Below, piece by piece: positions 1 through 7,448 of a DNA stretch of 56,515 bases. The stretch is from the NCBI GenBank assembly GCA_947628315.1, contig CANQZJ010000006.1, positions 1 through 56,515 of the forward strand. The letters run 5' to 3'. Source of the stretch: an uncultured Oscillospiraceae bacterium. GTDB taxonomy: Bacteria; Bacillota; Clostridia; Oscillospirales; Oscillospiraceae. Numbering within the stretch: position 1 is the first letter of the stretch; every line of letters begins with the position of its first letter. A model generated the notes under the pieces. The model did not search any database. It saw nothing but the letters and a program-made list of their open reading frames with translations, and was not told where the DNA came from. Both the position numbers and the translations under genes were made by a program.

Positions 1-812
1 AAAAGGTCCACGCCCCTCCAGACGCCCTCGATGATGTTCCCCGGCGTGCCCACACCCATGAGGTACCGGGGCCGGTCTGCGGGCATGTGCTCCTGCACAA
101 GCTCGATGGTGTCATACATTTCCTGGTGGGTCTCCCCTACCGCGAGGCCGCCGATGGCGTAACCGGGCAGGTCCAGCTCCGCGATGGCCTTCATGTGCTC
201 CACCCGCAGATCGGGATATATGCCCCCCTGGTTGATGCCGAAGAGCATCTGCCCGGGATTGACCGCGCCGGGGGCGGCGTTATACTCCGCCAGGGCCTTT
301 TTGCACCGCACCAGCCACCGGGTCGTCCGGGCGCAGGACTGCTCAAAATACTCCCGGGGCGAGGGTATCTTCACGCACTCGTCGAAGGCCATGGCGATAT
401 CGCTGCCCAGATTGGCCTGGATGCGCATGCTCTGCTCCGGGCCGATGAAGAGGTGCCGGCCGTCCACATGGCTCTGGAAGGCCACGCCCTCCTCGGTGAT
501 CTTCCGCAGGCCCGCCAGGGAGAAGACCTGAAACCCGCCGCTGTCCGTGAGGATGGGCCCGTGCCAGCCCATGAACCTGTGCAGGCCCCCCATGTCCCGG
601 ATGAGCTCGTCCCCGGGCCGGACATGCAGGTGGTAGGTGTTGGAAAGCTCCACCTGGCAGCCCAGGTCCTCCAGGTCTCTGGCGGAGAGCCCGCCTTTTA
701 TGGCGGCCACGGTGCCCACGTTCATAAAGGCCGGGGTCTGGACCACCCCGTGGGGCGTGGCGAATTCCCCCCGCCGGGCATGTCCCTCGTCCTGTTTCAG
801 CAGCTTATACAT
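1..812 (-). CDS. tgt: queuine tRNA-ribosyltransferase, 5' part
   Basis: This is the N-terminal 270 codons of the tRNA-guanine transglycosylase, which exchanges guanine 34 for a queuosine precursor in tRNAs with GUN anticodons. The reading starts MYKLLKQDEGHARRGEF and contains the family motif TDSGGFQVFSL and, further on, GINQGGIYPDLR. The 3' end lies beyond the left edge of the window. The ATG at 812 is preceded by GGAG about ten bases upstream. It is a host gene. Normally it would follow queA, whose remnant lies just upstream, but the prophage now separates the two. Confidence 0.97.
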   Translation of the reverse strand, partial: MYKLLKQDEGHARRGEFATPHGVVQTPAFMNVGTVAAIKGGLSARDLEDLGCQVELSNTYHLHVRPGDELIRDMGGLHRFMGWHGPILTDSGGFQVFSLAGLRKITEEGVAFQSHVDGRHLFIGPEQSMRIQANLGSDIAMAFDECVKIPSPREYFEQSCARTTRWLVRCKKALAEYNAAPGAVNPGQMLFGINQGGIYPDLRVEHMKAIAELDLPGYAIGGLAVGETHQEMYDTIELVQEHMPADRPRYLMGVGTPGNIIEGVWRGVDL

Positions 813-844
813 GGCGTCCTCGCTCCAATTTAGTCGCAAGGGGT

Positions 845-872
845 ATTGTAACAGATTTTCCCCATATGTCAA
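845..872 (-). promoter_or_regulatory. sigma-A promoter of tgt
   Basis: On the minus strand TTGACA (867-872) and TACAAT (845-850) are 16 bp apart, about 33 bases before the tgt start codon. This is nearly consensus and lies on the tgt side of the prophage junction, so tgt should remain expressed when the prophage separates it from queA. Confidence 0.8.
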
Positions 873-874
873 AT

Positions 875-902
875 AAAAGGCCGGGAGCGCTCCCGGCCTT
901 TT
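875..902. terminator. bidirectional terminator between queA end and tgt
   Basis: A perfect 28-bp palindrome with a GC-rich centre (GGCCGGGAGCGCTCCCGGCC) is flanked by AAAA and TTTT, so it can end transcription on either strand. It lies between the leftover queA stop codon and the tgt promoter. Confidence 0.85.
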
Positions 903-933
903 GTAACGAACGGGGCCTATGCCCGTCTAACTG

Positions 934-963
934 TCAGTGGATGAACATGGCGTCCCCAAAGCT
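934..963 (-). pseudogene. queA: detached 3' tail of queA
   Basis: The minus strand reads SFGDAMFIH and stop. This matches the C-terminal motif of QueA and the reading at the right edge of the window ([12 protein letters not shown] and stop). It is the original 3' end of the host queA gene, left next to tgt after integration. It has no start and should be silent. Confidence 0.85.
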
Positions 964-989
964 CACGGGAAACATGATGTAATTCGTAA
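941..989. other. attL: left prophage junction
   Basis: Positions 941-963 match 56427-56449 at 20 of 23 bases. The three mismatches fall at queA wobble positions, so only the central crossover need be shared, as expected for a serine integrase. The phage-side arm carries ACATGATGTAA at 972-982, an exact inverted copy of TTACATCATGT at 56411-56421. The centre of symmetry of the rejoined phage site falls on the dinucleotide TC at 953-954, which is identical in both junctions. Confidence 0.85.
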
Positions 990-1048
990 CATTCTGCCGC
1001 CGCAACACCCATTTTACCATGGCACCGGCGGATGTCAATGCCGCTCTT

Positions 1049-1141
1049 TCACCGCCGGACGATGGCCCGGAGCATGGCGGCCAGGATGGTGACTGGCAGC
1101 AGCGTGATCCTGACTGCGGCCTTAAATATGCGGGCCATCAT
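1049..1141 (-). CDS. small membrane peptide (30 aa)
   Basis: A 30-residue reading frame starts at an ATG that overlaps the stop of the preceding gene (ATGATGG context). It encodes a hydrophobic segment (ITLLPVTILAAML) framed by arginines at both ends. It is the last gene of the leftmost operon, next to attL. Small arginine-flanked membrane peptides are common in phage accessory regions, but I cannot name this one. The overlap with the upstream gene is the main reason to call it. Confidence 0.45.
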   Translation of the reverse strand: MMARIFKAAVRITLLPVTILAAMLRAIVRR

Positions 1142-1470
1142 TCCAGCCACTCCGACATGTGCATGGCGAACGAGTCGAAGCCGTCGTAGGCATCGCTCCA
1201 GCCGTTCATCTCCCTCTCAAGATCGGCCTTCTCGTCATACTCGTCTGTAAAACGCCTGGGCAGAACGTCCCATATCTCCTCGAGGCCGCACTCGGCATTT
1301 GCGCTTCCGGGGTCGACGTTCCACCGGAGGCAGTACGCAGTCCACAGCGCCGCGATCTGGTTCATCCACAGAACATCGTTCTTCGGCTCCCGGGCGTACT
1401 CAAGGATGGTATTAAACTCCTTCTTGGCGTCAATCGACAGCGGACCGTCCCTTCCGTTGGTCAGATTCAC
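1138..1470 (-). CDS. hypothetical phage protein (110 aa)
   Basis: I do not recognise this family. The protein is acidic and Trp-rich with no membrane segment. It probably uses a GTG start at 1470 that overlaps the stop of the preceding gene; the upstream ribosome binding site AAGGAGG fits this start. It is one of nine tightly packed genes read from the promoter near 4.7 kb. Confidence 0.65.
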   Translation of the reverse strand: MNLTNGRDGPLSIDAKKEFNTILEYAREPKNDVLWMNQIAALWTAYCLRWNVDPGSANAECGLEEIWDVLPRRFTDEYDEKADLEREMNGWSDAYDGFDSFAMHMSEWLE

Positions 1471-1619
1471 TGGGCACCTCCTTTCTGCGGTTCATCAAAG
1501 ACGAACTTCTCCCCATGGGTGCAGGCATCCTCATACGGGCACCCATCTTCCATGCTGTCCTGGTGGTTCTTGCAGCCGGCACAGCCGACGCTGTTGTACA
1601 ACTCCATTCTCTCGTCCAT
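1467..1619 (-). CDS. small Cys-rich protein (50 aa)
   Basis: The 50-residue product starts MDERMELYNS and has cysteines in the pattern CAGC, then single Cys residues in CPYEDAC, which suggests a small metal-binding knot. The second of two nearby ATGs (1619) is chosen because AGGAGG lies seven bases upstream; the first ATG is too close to it. Its stop overlaps the GTG start of the next gene, so the two are translationally coupled. The function is unknown. Confidence 0.6.
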   Translation of the reverse strand: MDERMELYNSVGCAGCKNHQDSMEDGCPYEDACTHGEKFVFDEPQKGGAQ

Positions 1620-1631
1620 TGTCATGCCTCC

Positions 1632-1901
1632 TCACACGGTCACGTCGTCCAGCGTGTCTACGTCGAAGTATGCGTAGGTCCGCCGCGGGCCAAGCGGGTG
1701 CTTTTTCTGCAACCTGCTCAGGACGTAGCACTCGTGCTCCTCCCCGCAGATGTCCTTGATCTTCACGGTGCCTTTCAGCAGCCGCATGGTCGACAGCGAC
1801 TCCCCGAAGAATTTCAGCGTGTCGCGGTCGAAGAAGTGACCGCCCGGGTGCTTCCCATAGTACCGGCTCACGAGGCCGTACACGTCTCTCGGCCTGCCCA
1901 A
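1632..1901 (-). CDS. hypothetical protein (89 aa)
   Basis: This gene uses a TTG start at 1901, supported by GGAGG eight bases upstream; there is no competing ATG. The product has a basic middle (QKKHPLGPRR) and an acidic end (DVDTLDDVTV). I recognise no domain. It follows the preceding gene with no gap, as is typical of this operon. Confidence 0.6.
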   Translation of the reverse strand: MGRPRDVYGLVSRYYGKHPGGHFFDRDTLKFFGESLSTMRLLKGTVKIKDICGEEHECYVLSRLQKKHPLGPRRTYAYFDVDTLDDVTV

Positions 1902-2078
1902 TCACTTCACCTCCTCTCTGATAGCTTTGGACATATCGTAAAGCAACTGTCTCAGGGTCCCTTTATCTTGGTTTACAAGGCCGCACTCCTTATACGTCGC
2001 GTGATGCAGGAAGTCGTCAATGGTCTCGCAGGCATCAAGGACAAGGCACTTCTTGTGCTTATCGTAAAAATCGTCCAC
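1902..2078 (-). CDS. hypothetical protein (58 aa)
   Basis: A 58-residue frame with a GTG start at 2078, which abuts the stop codon of the preceding gene and has GGAGG eight bases upstream. It reads VDDFYDKHKKCLVLDAC at the N-terminus and ends in a charged helix (MSKAIREEVK). No family is recognised. Its ribosome binding site and junctions on both sides support it as a real gene. Confidence 0.6.
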   Translation of the reverse strand: MDDFYDKHKKCLVLDACETIDDFLHHATYKECGLVNQDKGTLRQLLYDMSKAIREEVK

Positions 2079-2708
2079 TCATATCACCTCCGCTATGATG
2101 TTCTCGTCGTCGTCGACCCAATACTCCTTGTGGCCGAGCTTCCCCTTCTTGTACCCCTTCTTGGTCATTTGGTACTCCTGCTCAGCGGAATCGTCATGCC
2201 AGTGCAGGCCACGGGCATTATAAAGCGGCACCCAATGCTCCTCGAAGAAGCTATACCCGGCGCCGTCGATGCCAAAGACATATCCGAGGTCCTCCTGCTC
2301 GTAGATGCGGAAGCCGCAGTCAGCCATCTTTCGCAGGCCATCCTGCTCATCGTCCTCCAGCCAACAGTTGTCGATGTTGTCTCCGAACGTCCACATCGTC
2401 CCCCACATCGGCAGGCAGCCGTCATGCTCGACCTCGAACAGGTCATCGCCGAGCTTTATCTCATCGCCGCTGTCGAGCCTCACGATGTACATGTCGTTCT
2501 CGCTGTCACGGCCGACGATGTCCCCATACTCACCATCATGCTTTCCGCTGGTGACGTACACCCTGTTGTTCACCGCAGGCGGCGTGATCTCCTGGACATC
2601 ATAGGTGTCGAGCTGCATCAGCTTCTCGATGACGCCCTGCGGGATGGCGTTGAACTCCCGTACCCACTCCTCCGCCGCGGCGCGGACAGTCATACCCTCA
2701 CGTTTCAT
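2079..2708 (-). CDS. hypothetical protein (209 aa)
   Basis: The product starts MKREGMTVRAAAEEW; the ATG at 2708 is preferred because GGGAGG sits nine bases upstream. The middle part (NRVYVTSGKHDGEYG, then VRLDSGDEIKLGDDLFEVE) resembles a small beta-barrel of the KOW/SH3 kind, but this is only a pattern impression. It is acidic and Trp-rich. It overlaps the preceding gene by 11 bases. The function is unknown. Confidence 0.65.
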   Translation of the reverse strand: MKREGMTVRAAAEEWVREFNAIPQGVIEKLMQLDTYDVQEITPPAVNNRVYVTSGKHDGEYGDIVGRDSENDMYIVRLDSGDEIKLGDDLFEVEHDGCLPMWGTMWTFGDNIDNCWLEDDEQDGLRKMADCGFRIYEQEDLGYVFGIDGAGYSFFEEHWVPLYNARGLHWHDDSAEQEYQMTKKGYKKGKLGHKEYWVDDDENIIAEVI

Positions 2709-3255
2709 GGTACACATCCTCCCTTCTCAATTCCCCGCATGTCCAGGCTCCCTTGTACGTCCCGATTCTCGGGAGCCGGTCGAGCAGACACTTCTTCATG
2801 CCGTCCAGGTACTTCTCGAACAGCGCCTGTTGGAGATTCTCCATCCACGGCTCGCCATACGGCTCCTTCTTCTGCACCAGCTCGATGGCCACCGACCATT
2901 CGTTGTCCTCGATACAGACGTAGAACAGGCCGCTCTCCAGTATCACCCGCCTGGACGCATCGCCGTATGCGCCATTCTTCAACAACTTATTCGGGTGCAC
3001 CCGACAGAAGCTGCGGAACATCCTCGTGAAGCCGTCCATGAAGCACTCCTCGATGTCGTCCTGCTCCTCCTCGGTCTCTACTTCATCCATATACCACTCG
3101 CCGCCGGTGAGCTCTGCATACTCAAGATCGTCCATCAGCCTGGTCTCAGGGTCCTCGTCGTTCGGGTCGTCGCGCCGGTACACATGGAACAGGTCGTTGT
3201 CGATATAGAACAGGCCCTCGCACCGGCCGGTCACGCACACATTCCCGCGGCCCAT
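2698..3255 (-). CDS. hypothetical acidic protein (185 aa)
   Basis: A strongly acidic protein with an Asp/Glu-rich stretch (DDPNDEDPETRLMDDLEY, then EVETEEEQDDIEE). The ATG at 3255 follows GAGGAGG. I recognise no family. Acidic, surface-charged proteins in phage accessory operons are sometimes DNA mimics that block host enzymes, but nothing here proves that. Confidence 0.6.
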   Translation of the reverse strand: MGRGNVCVTGRCEGLFYIDNDLFHVYRRDDPNDEDPETRLMDDLEYAELTGGEWYMDEVETEEEQDDIEECFMDGFTRMFRSFCRVHPNKLLKNGAYGDASRRVILESGLFYVCIEDNEWSVAIELVQKKEPYGEPWMENLQQALFEKYLDGMKKCLLDRLPRIGTYKGAWTCGELRREDVYHET

Positions 3256-3256
3256 A

Positions 3257-3652
3257 TCATACCTCCTCCTGAAGGCCGACGTTTCCTCTGCCGGTCCTTC
3301 CTATCATCCCGGTCTTATCCCGCCACCTGATCTCTTTCCGCGTGATGACGGCAGCGGTCGCTTCCTGCTCTCGAAGGAATCTCCTGACCTTCACTTTGTC
3401 GGCGGCCAGGAATTTGTGATCGGCCATATACCGCTCGACGTTCTGGAAGGTCTCGTTGCTCCTTTTGCCGGGAACGAGGTCGTAGTCGTCAGCCTCCTTC
3501 TCGGTGAGCGGTGTATCGTAGTCGACGTAGCCCCATGCCTCGCGGCCAATAGCGGGAACGAACGTCCGCTGGTCGAAGTTTTGGACGTGCGTCCAATCCT
3601 CATTCGGCAGCGTCCCTGGCCCAATAGGCCGGAGCGTGCTGTAATACCTCAT
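3257..3652 (-). CDS. conserved mobile-element protein, MRYYSTLRP type (131 aa)
   Basis: The N-terminus MRYYSTLRPIGPGTLP followed by WGYVDYDTPLTEKEADDY is a pattern I recognise from many Firmicutes phages and integrative elements, where it remains of unknown function. AAAGGAGG precedes the ATG. The C-terminal half is basic (KVKVRRFLREQ, then RKEIRWRDK) and may bind nucleic acid. It sits in the middle of the leftmost operon. Confidence 0.7.
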   Translation of the reverse strand: MRYYSTLRPIGPGTLPNEDWTHVQNFDQRTFVPAIGREAWGYVDYDTPLTEKEADDYDLVPGKRSNETFQNVERYMADHKFLAADKVKVRRFLREQEATAAVITRKEIRWRDKTGMIGRTGRGNVGLQEEV

Positions 3653-3655
3653 GGC

Positions 3656-4192
3656 TCACTCCTCCTTTCCGACCGTCAGGTCATACAGCTTCGCCTTCAG
3701 GCGCATGATCTCGTTCTCGGCGGCCTCCGCCTTGTGGATGGCCTCCTCCAGGATCGCCAGCTTTTCGTCGATGTAGGCTTCCCTATCGGCCCGCTCCTTG
3801 TTGAATCTCTCCCGGTCAACCTCCGCCTGCTTTGCTATCGTCTTAAGGGCGGCGTTCTCGGTGCGGAGTTCTGCGAGCCTCTCGTGCTCAGGGTTGGTGT
3901 GGGCGTTCCAGAAGCGGGTAGCGTCCTCCCAATTCCAAATCTGGAACAGGATGGAGTAGAAGGTCCCGCGGGTGGCCCGACGGCCGCTGCACATCGTCCC
4001 CTTCGGGTCCGGGTTCCCGTCCTTGTCGTCCCGGCCGATGTCGTTCGCCAGGAAGGCCAGCTCCTCGATGGTGCTGTTCCCGAAGATGTCCTGCGCCCGG
4101 ACCACGTCATCAGTCTTAGTGCTGAAGCCGTGGACCATGACGTGGTTCACCAGCTCCTTTGCGGTCTTGATCTTGTCGTACTCGCTGCTCAT
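3656..4192 (-). CDS. hypothetical protein with C-terminal coiled coil (178 aa)
   Basis: The first 100 residues are a mixed-charge globular part (GTFYSILFQIWNWEDATRFW). The rest is a long helix rich in Glu, Lys and Ala (ELRTENAALKTIAKQAEVDR onward) that should form a coiled coil. A related coiled-coil tail occurs on the PemK-like protein at 5923-6504. The ATG overlaps the stop of the preceding gene (ATGA). The function is not recognised. Confidence 0.6.
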   Translation of the reverse strand: MSSEYDKIKTAKELVNHVMVHGFSTKTDDVVRAQDIFGNSTIEELAFLANDIGRDDKDGNPDPKGTMCSGRRATRGTFYSILFQIWNWEDATRFWNAHTNPEHERLAELRTENAALKTIAKQAEVDRERFNKERADREAYIDEKLAILEEAIHKAEAAENEIMRLKAKLYDLTVGKEE

Positions 4193-4359
4193 CAGAAATC
4201 CTCCTTATCAAACTGGATGTGGACCACATAATCAGGGGTCCCAAATGCGTCAGGCTTCTCTAACATCTTGATGTCGGACAGGGCCTTTTCAAGGCTGCTG
4301 TACCAGACATCCCATACACACTTCGCGTTCAGGCCATATACCCATACGTGATACTTCAT
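4192..4359 (-). CDS. hypothetical protein (55 aa)
   Basis: A 55-residue frame reading MKYHVWVYGLNAKCVWDVWY and ending HIQFDKEDF. An AGGAGG box lies upstream of the ATG at 4359, and the stop overlaps the next start as ATGA. Alternating hydrophobic residues suggest a small beta-alpha fold. No family is recognised. Confidence 0.6.
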   Translation of the reverse strand: MKYHVWVYGLNAKCVWDVWYSSLEKALSDIKMLEKPDAFGTPDYVVHIQFDKEDF

Positions 4360-4374
4360 ACCCGTGTCCTCCTA

Positions 4375-4647
4375 TCAGTCCTGTACGGTGTAGCCGTTGT
4401 ACTTGAAGTTCTTGATGGCCTCGGAGGCGGCAAGCAGGATCGTCGCGGCCTCAACAGCCCTGTCAGCGGAAATCTTTCCGCCGTTGAACATCGCCCTGAG
4501 CTCCACCACATCGCCATCGTCGAAGGAAACCAGCTCAAGGTTCACGCCCCAATTCATCGGAGAGGCAGGCAGCAGGCCATATTCTTTCTCAGCCTCTCTA
4601 ATAGCGTTCCTGACCTCGCGGTAGCTCACAGTCTTGCGGTTCTCCAT
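4375..4647 (-). CDS. hypothetical protein, first gene of leftmost operon (90 aa)
   Basis: The ATG at 4647 (MENRKTVSYREVRNAIREAE) is chosen over one at 4662 because GGAGGGCG lies just upstream of it. The product is a soluble alpha/beta protein with no recognised domain. It is the first gene after the early-type promoter at 4694-4722, so it should be the best expressed of this operon. Confidence 0.65.
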   Translation of the reverse strand: MENRKTVSYREVRNAIREAEKEYGLLPASPMNWGVNLELVSFDDGDVVELRAMFNGGKISADRAVEAATILLAASEAIKNFKYNGYTVQD

Positions 4648-4693
4648 TTTTTCGCCCTCCATTGTTACGTGTGTAGGTTTATTTTGTAATTCT

Positions 4694-4722
4694 ATTCTAA
4701 CTTAAATTCGTAAGTTTTGCAA
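4694..4722 (-). promoter_or_regulatory. early-type promoter module, copy R1
   Basis: Minus-strand TTGCAA (4717-4722) and TAGAAT (4694-4699) are separated by 17 bp. The flanks match the copies near 10.86, 13.10 and 54.15 kb: AAAACGC before the -35 box and ATTACAAAATAAACC after the -10 box. It drives the genes from 4647 leftward. Confidence 0.85.
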
Positions 4723-4751
4723 GCGTTTTAGCAAAAAAATATACGCATAAA

Positions 4752-4794
4752 CGAAAAAATTTTTGCCCTCTCCATCCTTCGGAGAGGGCAAAAA
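4752..4794 (-). terminator. terminator after the glf gene
   Basis: A 14-bp stem (GCCCTCTCC with its complement, extended by five A:T pairs; 4760-4794) has a seven-base loop and a run of T on the minus strand. It ends the operon that finishes with the UDP-galactopyranose mutase gene, just upstream of promoter copy R1. Confidence 0.9.
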
Positions 4795-4795
4795 C

Positions 4796-5911
4796 TTACA
4801 CCAGTTCGTTCGCCAAATCGAGCGCCGCCATGATGGCATCGTCCATGTCGATGTACCTGTACATCCCAAGGCGGCCGCCGAAGTGTACACGGCTCTTTAC
4901 TGCTTCGGCAGCATCCTCATACTTCCTCAGCATCTGGCAGCTCTCTATGTCGCGCACGGGGTAGTACGGCTCCATTCCGGGCTGGCACTCGGCGCTGTAC
5001 TCCTTCGTGATGATCGTGAACGGCGGCGAGCCTTCATCGTCTCCTCCGCTGTACGCGAACCATTTATGCTCCGTGATCCTGGTCCACGGGACATCTCCGG
5101 CGGTGTAGTTCACCACGGCGCAGCCCTGGAAGTTCCGCACGCCAATCCGGTGGCTCTCGAAGCTCAGCGTGCGGTATGCGAGGTGGCCAAACACGTAGTC
5201 GAAATACGCATCTATCGGCCCGGTGTAGATCACATGCCTGGCCATCTTGTCGAGCCAGGCGCGGCTGGACAGGTACTCCACGTTCAGCCGTACCTCAACG
5301 CCATCCAGCATGCGTGCCACCATCGCGGAATACCCGTACTCGGGGATGCCCTGGTACCGGTCAGTGAAGTAGCTGTTGTCATACGTGAACCGGACGGGCA
5401 GCCGCAGGATGACGTGCGGCGGCAGGTCGGTGCACGGGCGGCCCCACTGCTTCTCGGTGTACCCCTTCACCAGCTTCTCGTAGATGTCGGTCCCGACCAT
5501 GGAGATCGCCTGCTCCTCCAAGTTCTTCGGGTTGGTGATACCGGCGGCCTGGCGCTGCTGATCTATCTTCGCCCTGGCCTCCTCCGGCGTCACCACGCCC
5601 CACATGCGGTTGAACGTGTTCATGTTGAACGGCATGTTATACATCTCACCGTCGCAGCGTGCCATCGGCATGTTCGTGAAGCGGTTGAACGACGCGAATC
5701 GCCTCACGTAGTCCCACACCAGCTTATTGTCGGTATGGAAGATGTGCGGCCCGTACCGGTGGACGATGATGCCGCCGTCGTCCTCGGTATATGCGTTGCC
5801 GGCGATGTGCGGCCTCTTGTCGACCACCAGCACCTTCTTCCTGTTCTCGTGAGCCACCTGGGCGAACGTGGCCCCAAACAGCCCGGCACCGACCACCAAA
5901 AAATCGTACAT
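4796..5911 (-). CDS. glf: UDP-galactopyranose mutase
   Basis: This FAD enzyme converts UDP-galactopyranose to UDP-galactofuranose, the donor for galactofuranose-containing surface sugars. The N-terminal FAD motif is VVGAGLFGATFA. Further family segments are GGIIVHRYGPHIFHT, MPFNMNTFNRMWG and KGYTEKQWGRPC, and FGGRLGMYRYIDMDDAI lies near the C-terminus. The length, 371 residues, is normal for the family. ATG 5911 is chosen because GAGGAGG lies just upstream. It lies in a phage accessory operon and ends at a strong terminator, so it is cargo, not a structural gene. A role in altering the host surface or supplying a sugar donor is inference. Confidence 0.93.
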   Translation of the reverse strand: MYDFLVVGAGLFGATFAQVAHENRKKVLVVDKRPHIAGNAYTEDDGGIIVHRYGPHIFHTDNKLVWDYVRRFASFNRFTNMPMARCDGEMYNMPFNMNTFNRMWGVVTPEEARAKIDQQRQAAGITNPKNLEEQAISMVGTDIYEKLVKGYTEKQWGRPCTDLPPHVILRLPVRFTYDNSYFTDRYQGIPEYGYSAMVARMLDGVEVRLNVEYLSSRAWLDKMARHVIYTGPIDAYFDYVFGHLAYRTLSFESHRIGVRNFQGCAVVNYTAGDVPWTRITEHKWFAYSGGDDEGSPPFTIITKEYSAECQPGMEPYYPVRDIESCQMLRKYEDAAEAVKSRVHFGGRLGMYRYIDMDDAIMAALDLANELV

Positions 5912-5922
5912 CGGCTTCCTCC

Positions 5923-6504
5923 TCATTTAAGCGCAAGCTCGCTCATCTCGCTGTACATCCTGGCGGCCATACGGAGCTGGTCCTTCAAGCGTGCGTTCTC
6001 CTTCTCCACGGCGGCAAGCCTTGTACCGGTCTCGACGCACTTCTTCTCCAGGTCGTTCTTGCACGCTACGGCGGCATCGCGCTCGGCCTTCAAAGAGGCC
6101 ATCTTCTCTGCGCCGGCGCCATCTACGACATCGTATTCTCCTGCCTGTCCACCCCCCCTGGTCGTCAGGTCGAGGGAGACCAGCAGGGCGATGTCGATGC
6201 GGGTCATCTCGTCCTTCGTGATGCTGCCAAAGTAGTTTCCGAGGCGTTCCAGGGCCACATTGTCGATCTGCTCGCACAGGGCGATGCTCTCGCGGGCAGA
6301 GCTGCTTATGCGGACGTGCGTGGGAAGCTCCGGCCTAATCCGCGTCGTCAGGTAGACGACCTCGACGGTCGCGCTGTTCTCGTTGATCTCGTTGTTAGAC
6401 ACAACGATGGCCGGCCTGCCGGTATGTATCTCGCTCCCGACGGTCGGGAAGCGGTTCACGTAGAATATATCGCCTCTGCGTATGTCGAAGGTTCCGTTGC
6501 TCAT
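5923..6504 (-). CDS. PemK/MazF-like protein with coiled-coil tail (193 aa)
   Basis: The first 115 residues have the PemK/MazF pattern: RRGDIFYVNRFP, then TGRPAIVVSN, VVYLTTR, IALCEQIDNV and a closing region ITKDEMTRIDIALLVSL. Members are usually mRNA-cutting toxins. The last 60 residues are a Glu/Lys/Ala coiled coil not found in classic MazF. ATG 6504 is chosen because AAAGGAG precedes it; the frame stays open to 6585 without such a site. No obvious antitoxin lies beside it, although the next upstream gene is a small XRE protein. It may be a toxin, a regulator or an anti-host factor. Confidence 0.75.
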   Translation of the reverse strand: MSNGTFDIRRGDIFYVNRFPTVGSEIHTGRPAIVVSNNEINENSATVEVVYLTTRIRPELPTHVRISSSARESIALCEQIDNVALERLGNYFGSITKDEMTRIDIALLVSLDLTTRGGGQAGEYDVVDGAGAEKMASLKAERDAAVACKNDLEKKCVETGTRLAAVEKENARLKDQLRMAARMYSEMSELALK

Positions 6505-6581
6505 GGCTTCTCCTTTCTCAATTCGCCGCATGGCGGCGTATGCCGTGGGGTCGTTGTACCCATCATTGTTTTGCCAGTCTT

Positions 6582-6800
6582 TCACTCTTTCACACTGTCA
6601 CCAAGCAGGGAGTCAAGCGGCTCCCCGAGAACGTCGGCCACCGCTGCCGCGACGTGCAGGCTCGGGTTCCAATCGCGATTCTTCATGTGGGACAGATACC
6701 CGGCGGATAACTGAGCGCCATCCTCTATCCTCTGGATCGTGATACCCTTCCTCTTTGCTGTGGCATAGACGTTCTGGGCGAATACGCTTATGTCTCGCAT
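6582..6800 (-). CDS. XRE-family small regulator (72 aa)
   Basis: A single helix-turn-helix fills the protein: ITIQRIEDGAQLSAGYLSHM is the DNA-binding core and VLGEPLDSLLGD the closing helix. ATG 6800 has GGAGG seven bases upstream; a TTG six bases earlier is less likely. It precedes the PemK/MazF-like gene, so it could be a local repressor or a non-classical antitoxin, but its place inside the operon gives no further clue. Confidence 0.75.
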   Translation of the reverse strand: MRDISVFAQNVYATAKRKGITIQRIEDGAQLSAGYLSHMKNRDWNPSLHVAAAVADVLGEPLDSLLGDSVKE

Positions 6801-6988
6801 TTCCAAGCCTCCATGATGATCATCTCAGCCTTCCGGCGGATTTCATTCGCAAGCTCCTCACCGGTCTTTCTCTCGCCAAACTCGTTCATGACATCGACCG
6901 TTATTATCAGCTCGCGGCCGGGGATGTCCTTCGTTACGGAGGCGAGCTTCCTCATGGCGCATATCTTGTGCAGCATATCAATGCTCAT
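6788..6988 (-). CDS. hypothetical protein (66 aa)
   Basis: The frame reads MSIDMLHKICAMRKLASVTK and contains a hydrophobic strand (RELIITVDVMNEFG). Its start lies inside the end of the MazG-like gene and its end overlaps the XRE gene, as expected in a coupled operon. A later ATG (MLHKIC) is possible. No family is recognised. Confidence 0.55.
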   Translation of the reverse strand: MSIDMLHKICAMRKLASVTKDIPGRELIITVDVMNEFGERKTGEELANEIRRKAEMIIMEAWKCET

Positions 6989-7448
6989 GGCTATCTGATG
7001 CTCCCTGTTTGGCGGTCTTGCGAACGATCTCAGCATCAATGCGATTGGCCAGCCGGTCGAGCTTTGCTGCTTTGTACTTAGACACGGAGCCACTGCATCT
7101 GAACAGCTTCATCATCTGCGTGAGGACTATATCAACGTCTGCGATCTCCTCGGCTATGGCCTCCACATACTCGCCGGAGGTGCGACTGTTTCCGCCGAAC
7201 CTTTTCCAGCGCCGGTACTTAAGCAGGGCCTTGGTCAGCTCGCTCATCTCCTCGATCATCATGTCGATCTGCGGGTCCTCGCCAAAGACGTATATGGCTT
7301 TTTCATAGAGACGGTCTGCGGCCCCCTTGTGCTCCTTCATGCAGGCGATGGCCAGCTCCAGCGCGTCGTGGTAGTTCTCCAGGCTGGCGCTCTCCTTGAT
7401 CGGAGTCAGGTACTCGACAGCCTCATTCAGCGTCATCGTGTTCGGCAT
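6978..7448 (-). CDS. MazG-like nucleotide pyrophosphohydrolase (156 aa)
   Basis: All-alpha NTP pyrophosphohydrolases bind Mg2+ through an EExxE motif followed by ExxD. Here the pattern is MMIEEMSELTKALLKYRR, then a second helix EEIADVDIVLTQMMKLF. The enzyme probably hydrolyses a nucleoside triphosphate. Phages carry such enzymes to clean non-canonical nucleotides or interfere with alarmone signalling; which applies here is unknown. The start follows AAGGAG. It is in the middle accessory operon. Confidence 0.75.
   Translation of the reverse strand: MPNTMTLNEAVEYLTPIKESASLENYHDALELAIACMKEHKGAADRLYEKAIYVFGEDPQIDMMIEEMSELTKALLKYRRWKRFGGNSRTSGEYVEAIAEEIADVDIVLTQMMKLFRCSGSVSKYKAAKLDRLANRIDAEIVRKTAKQGASDSHEH

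Noticed and set aside
941-963. Attachment site in a tRNA gene.
   Set aside because: The duplicated segment reads as the QueA C-terminus on both sides and no tRNA fold is present in the window.
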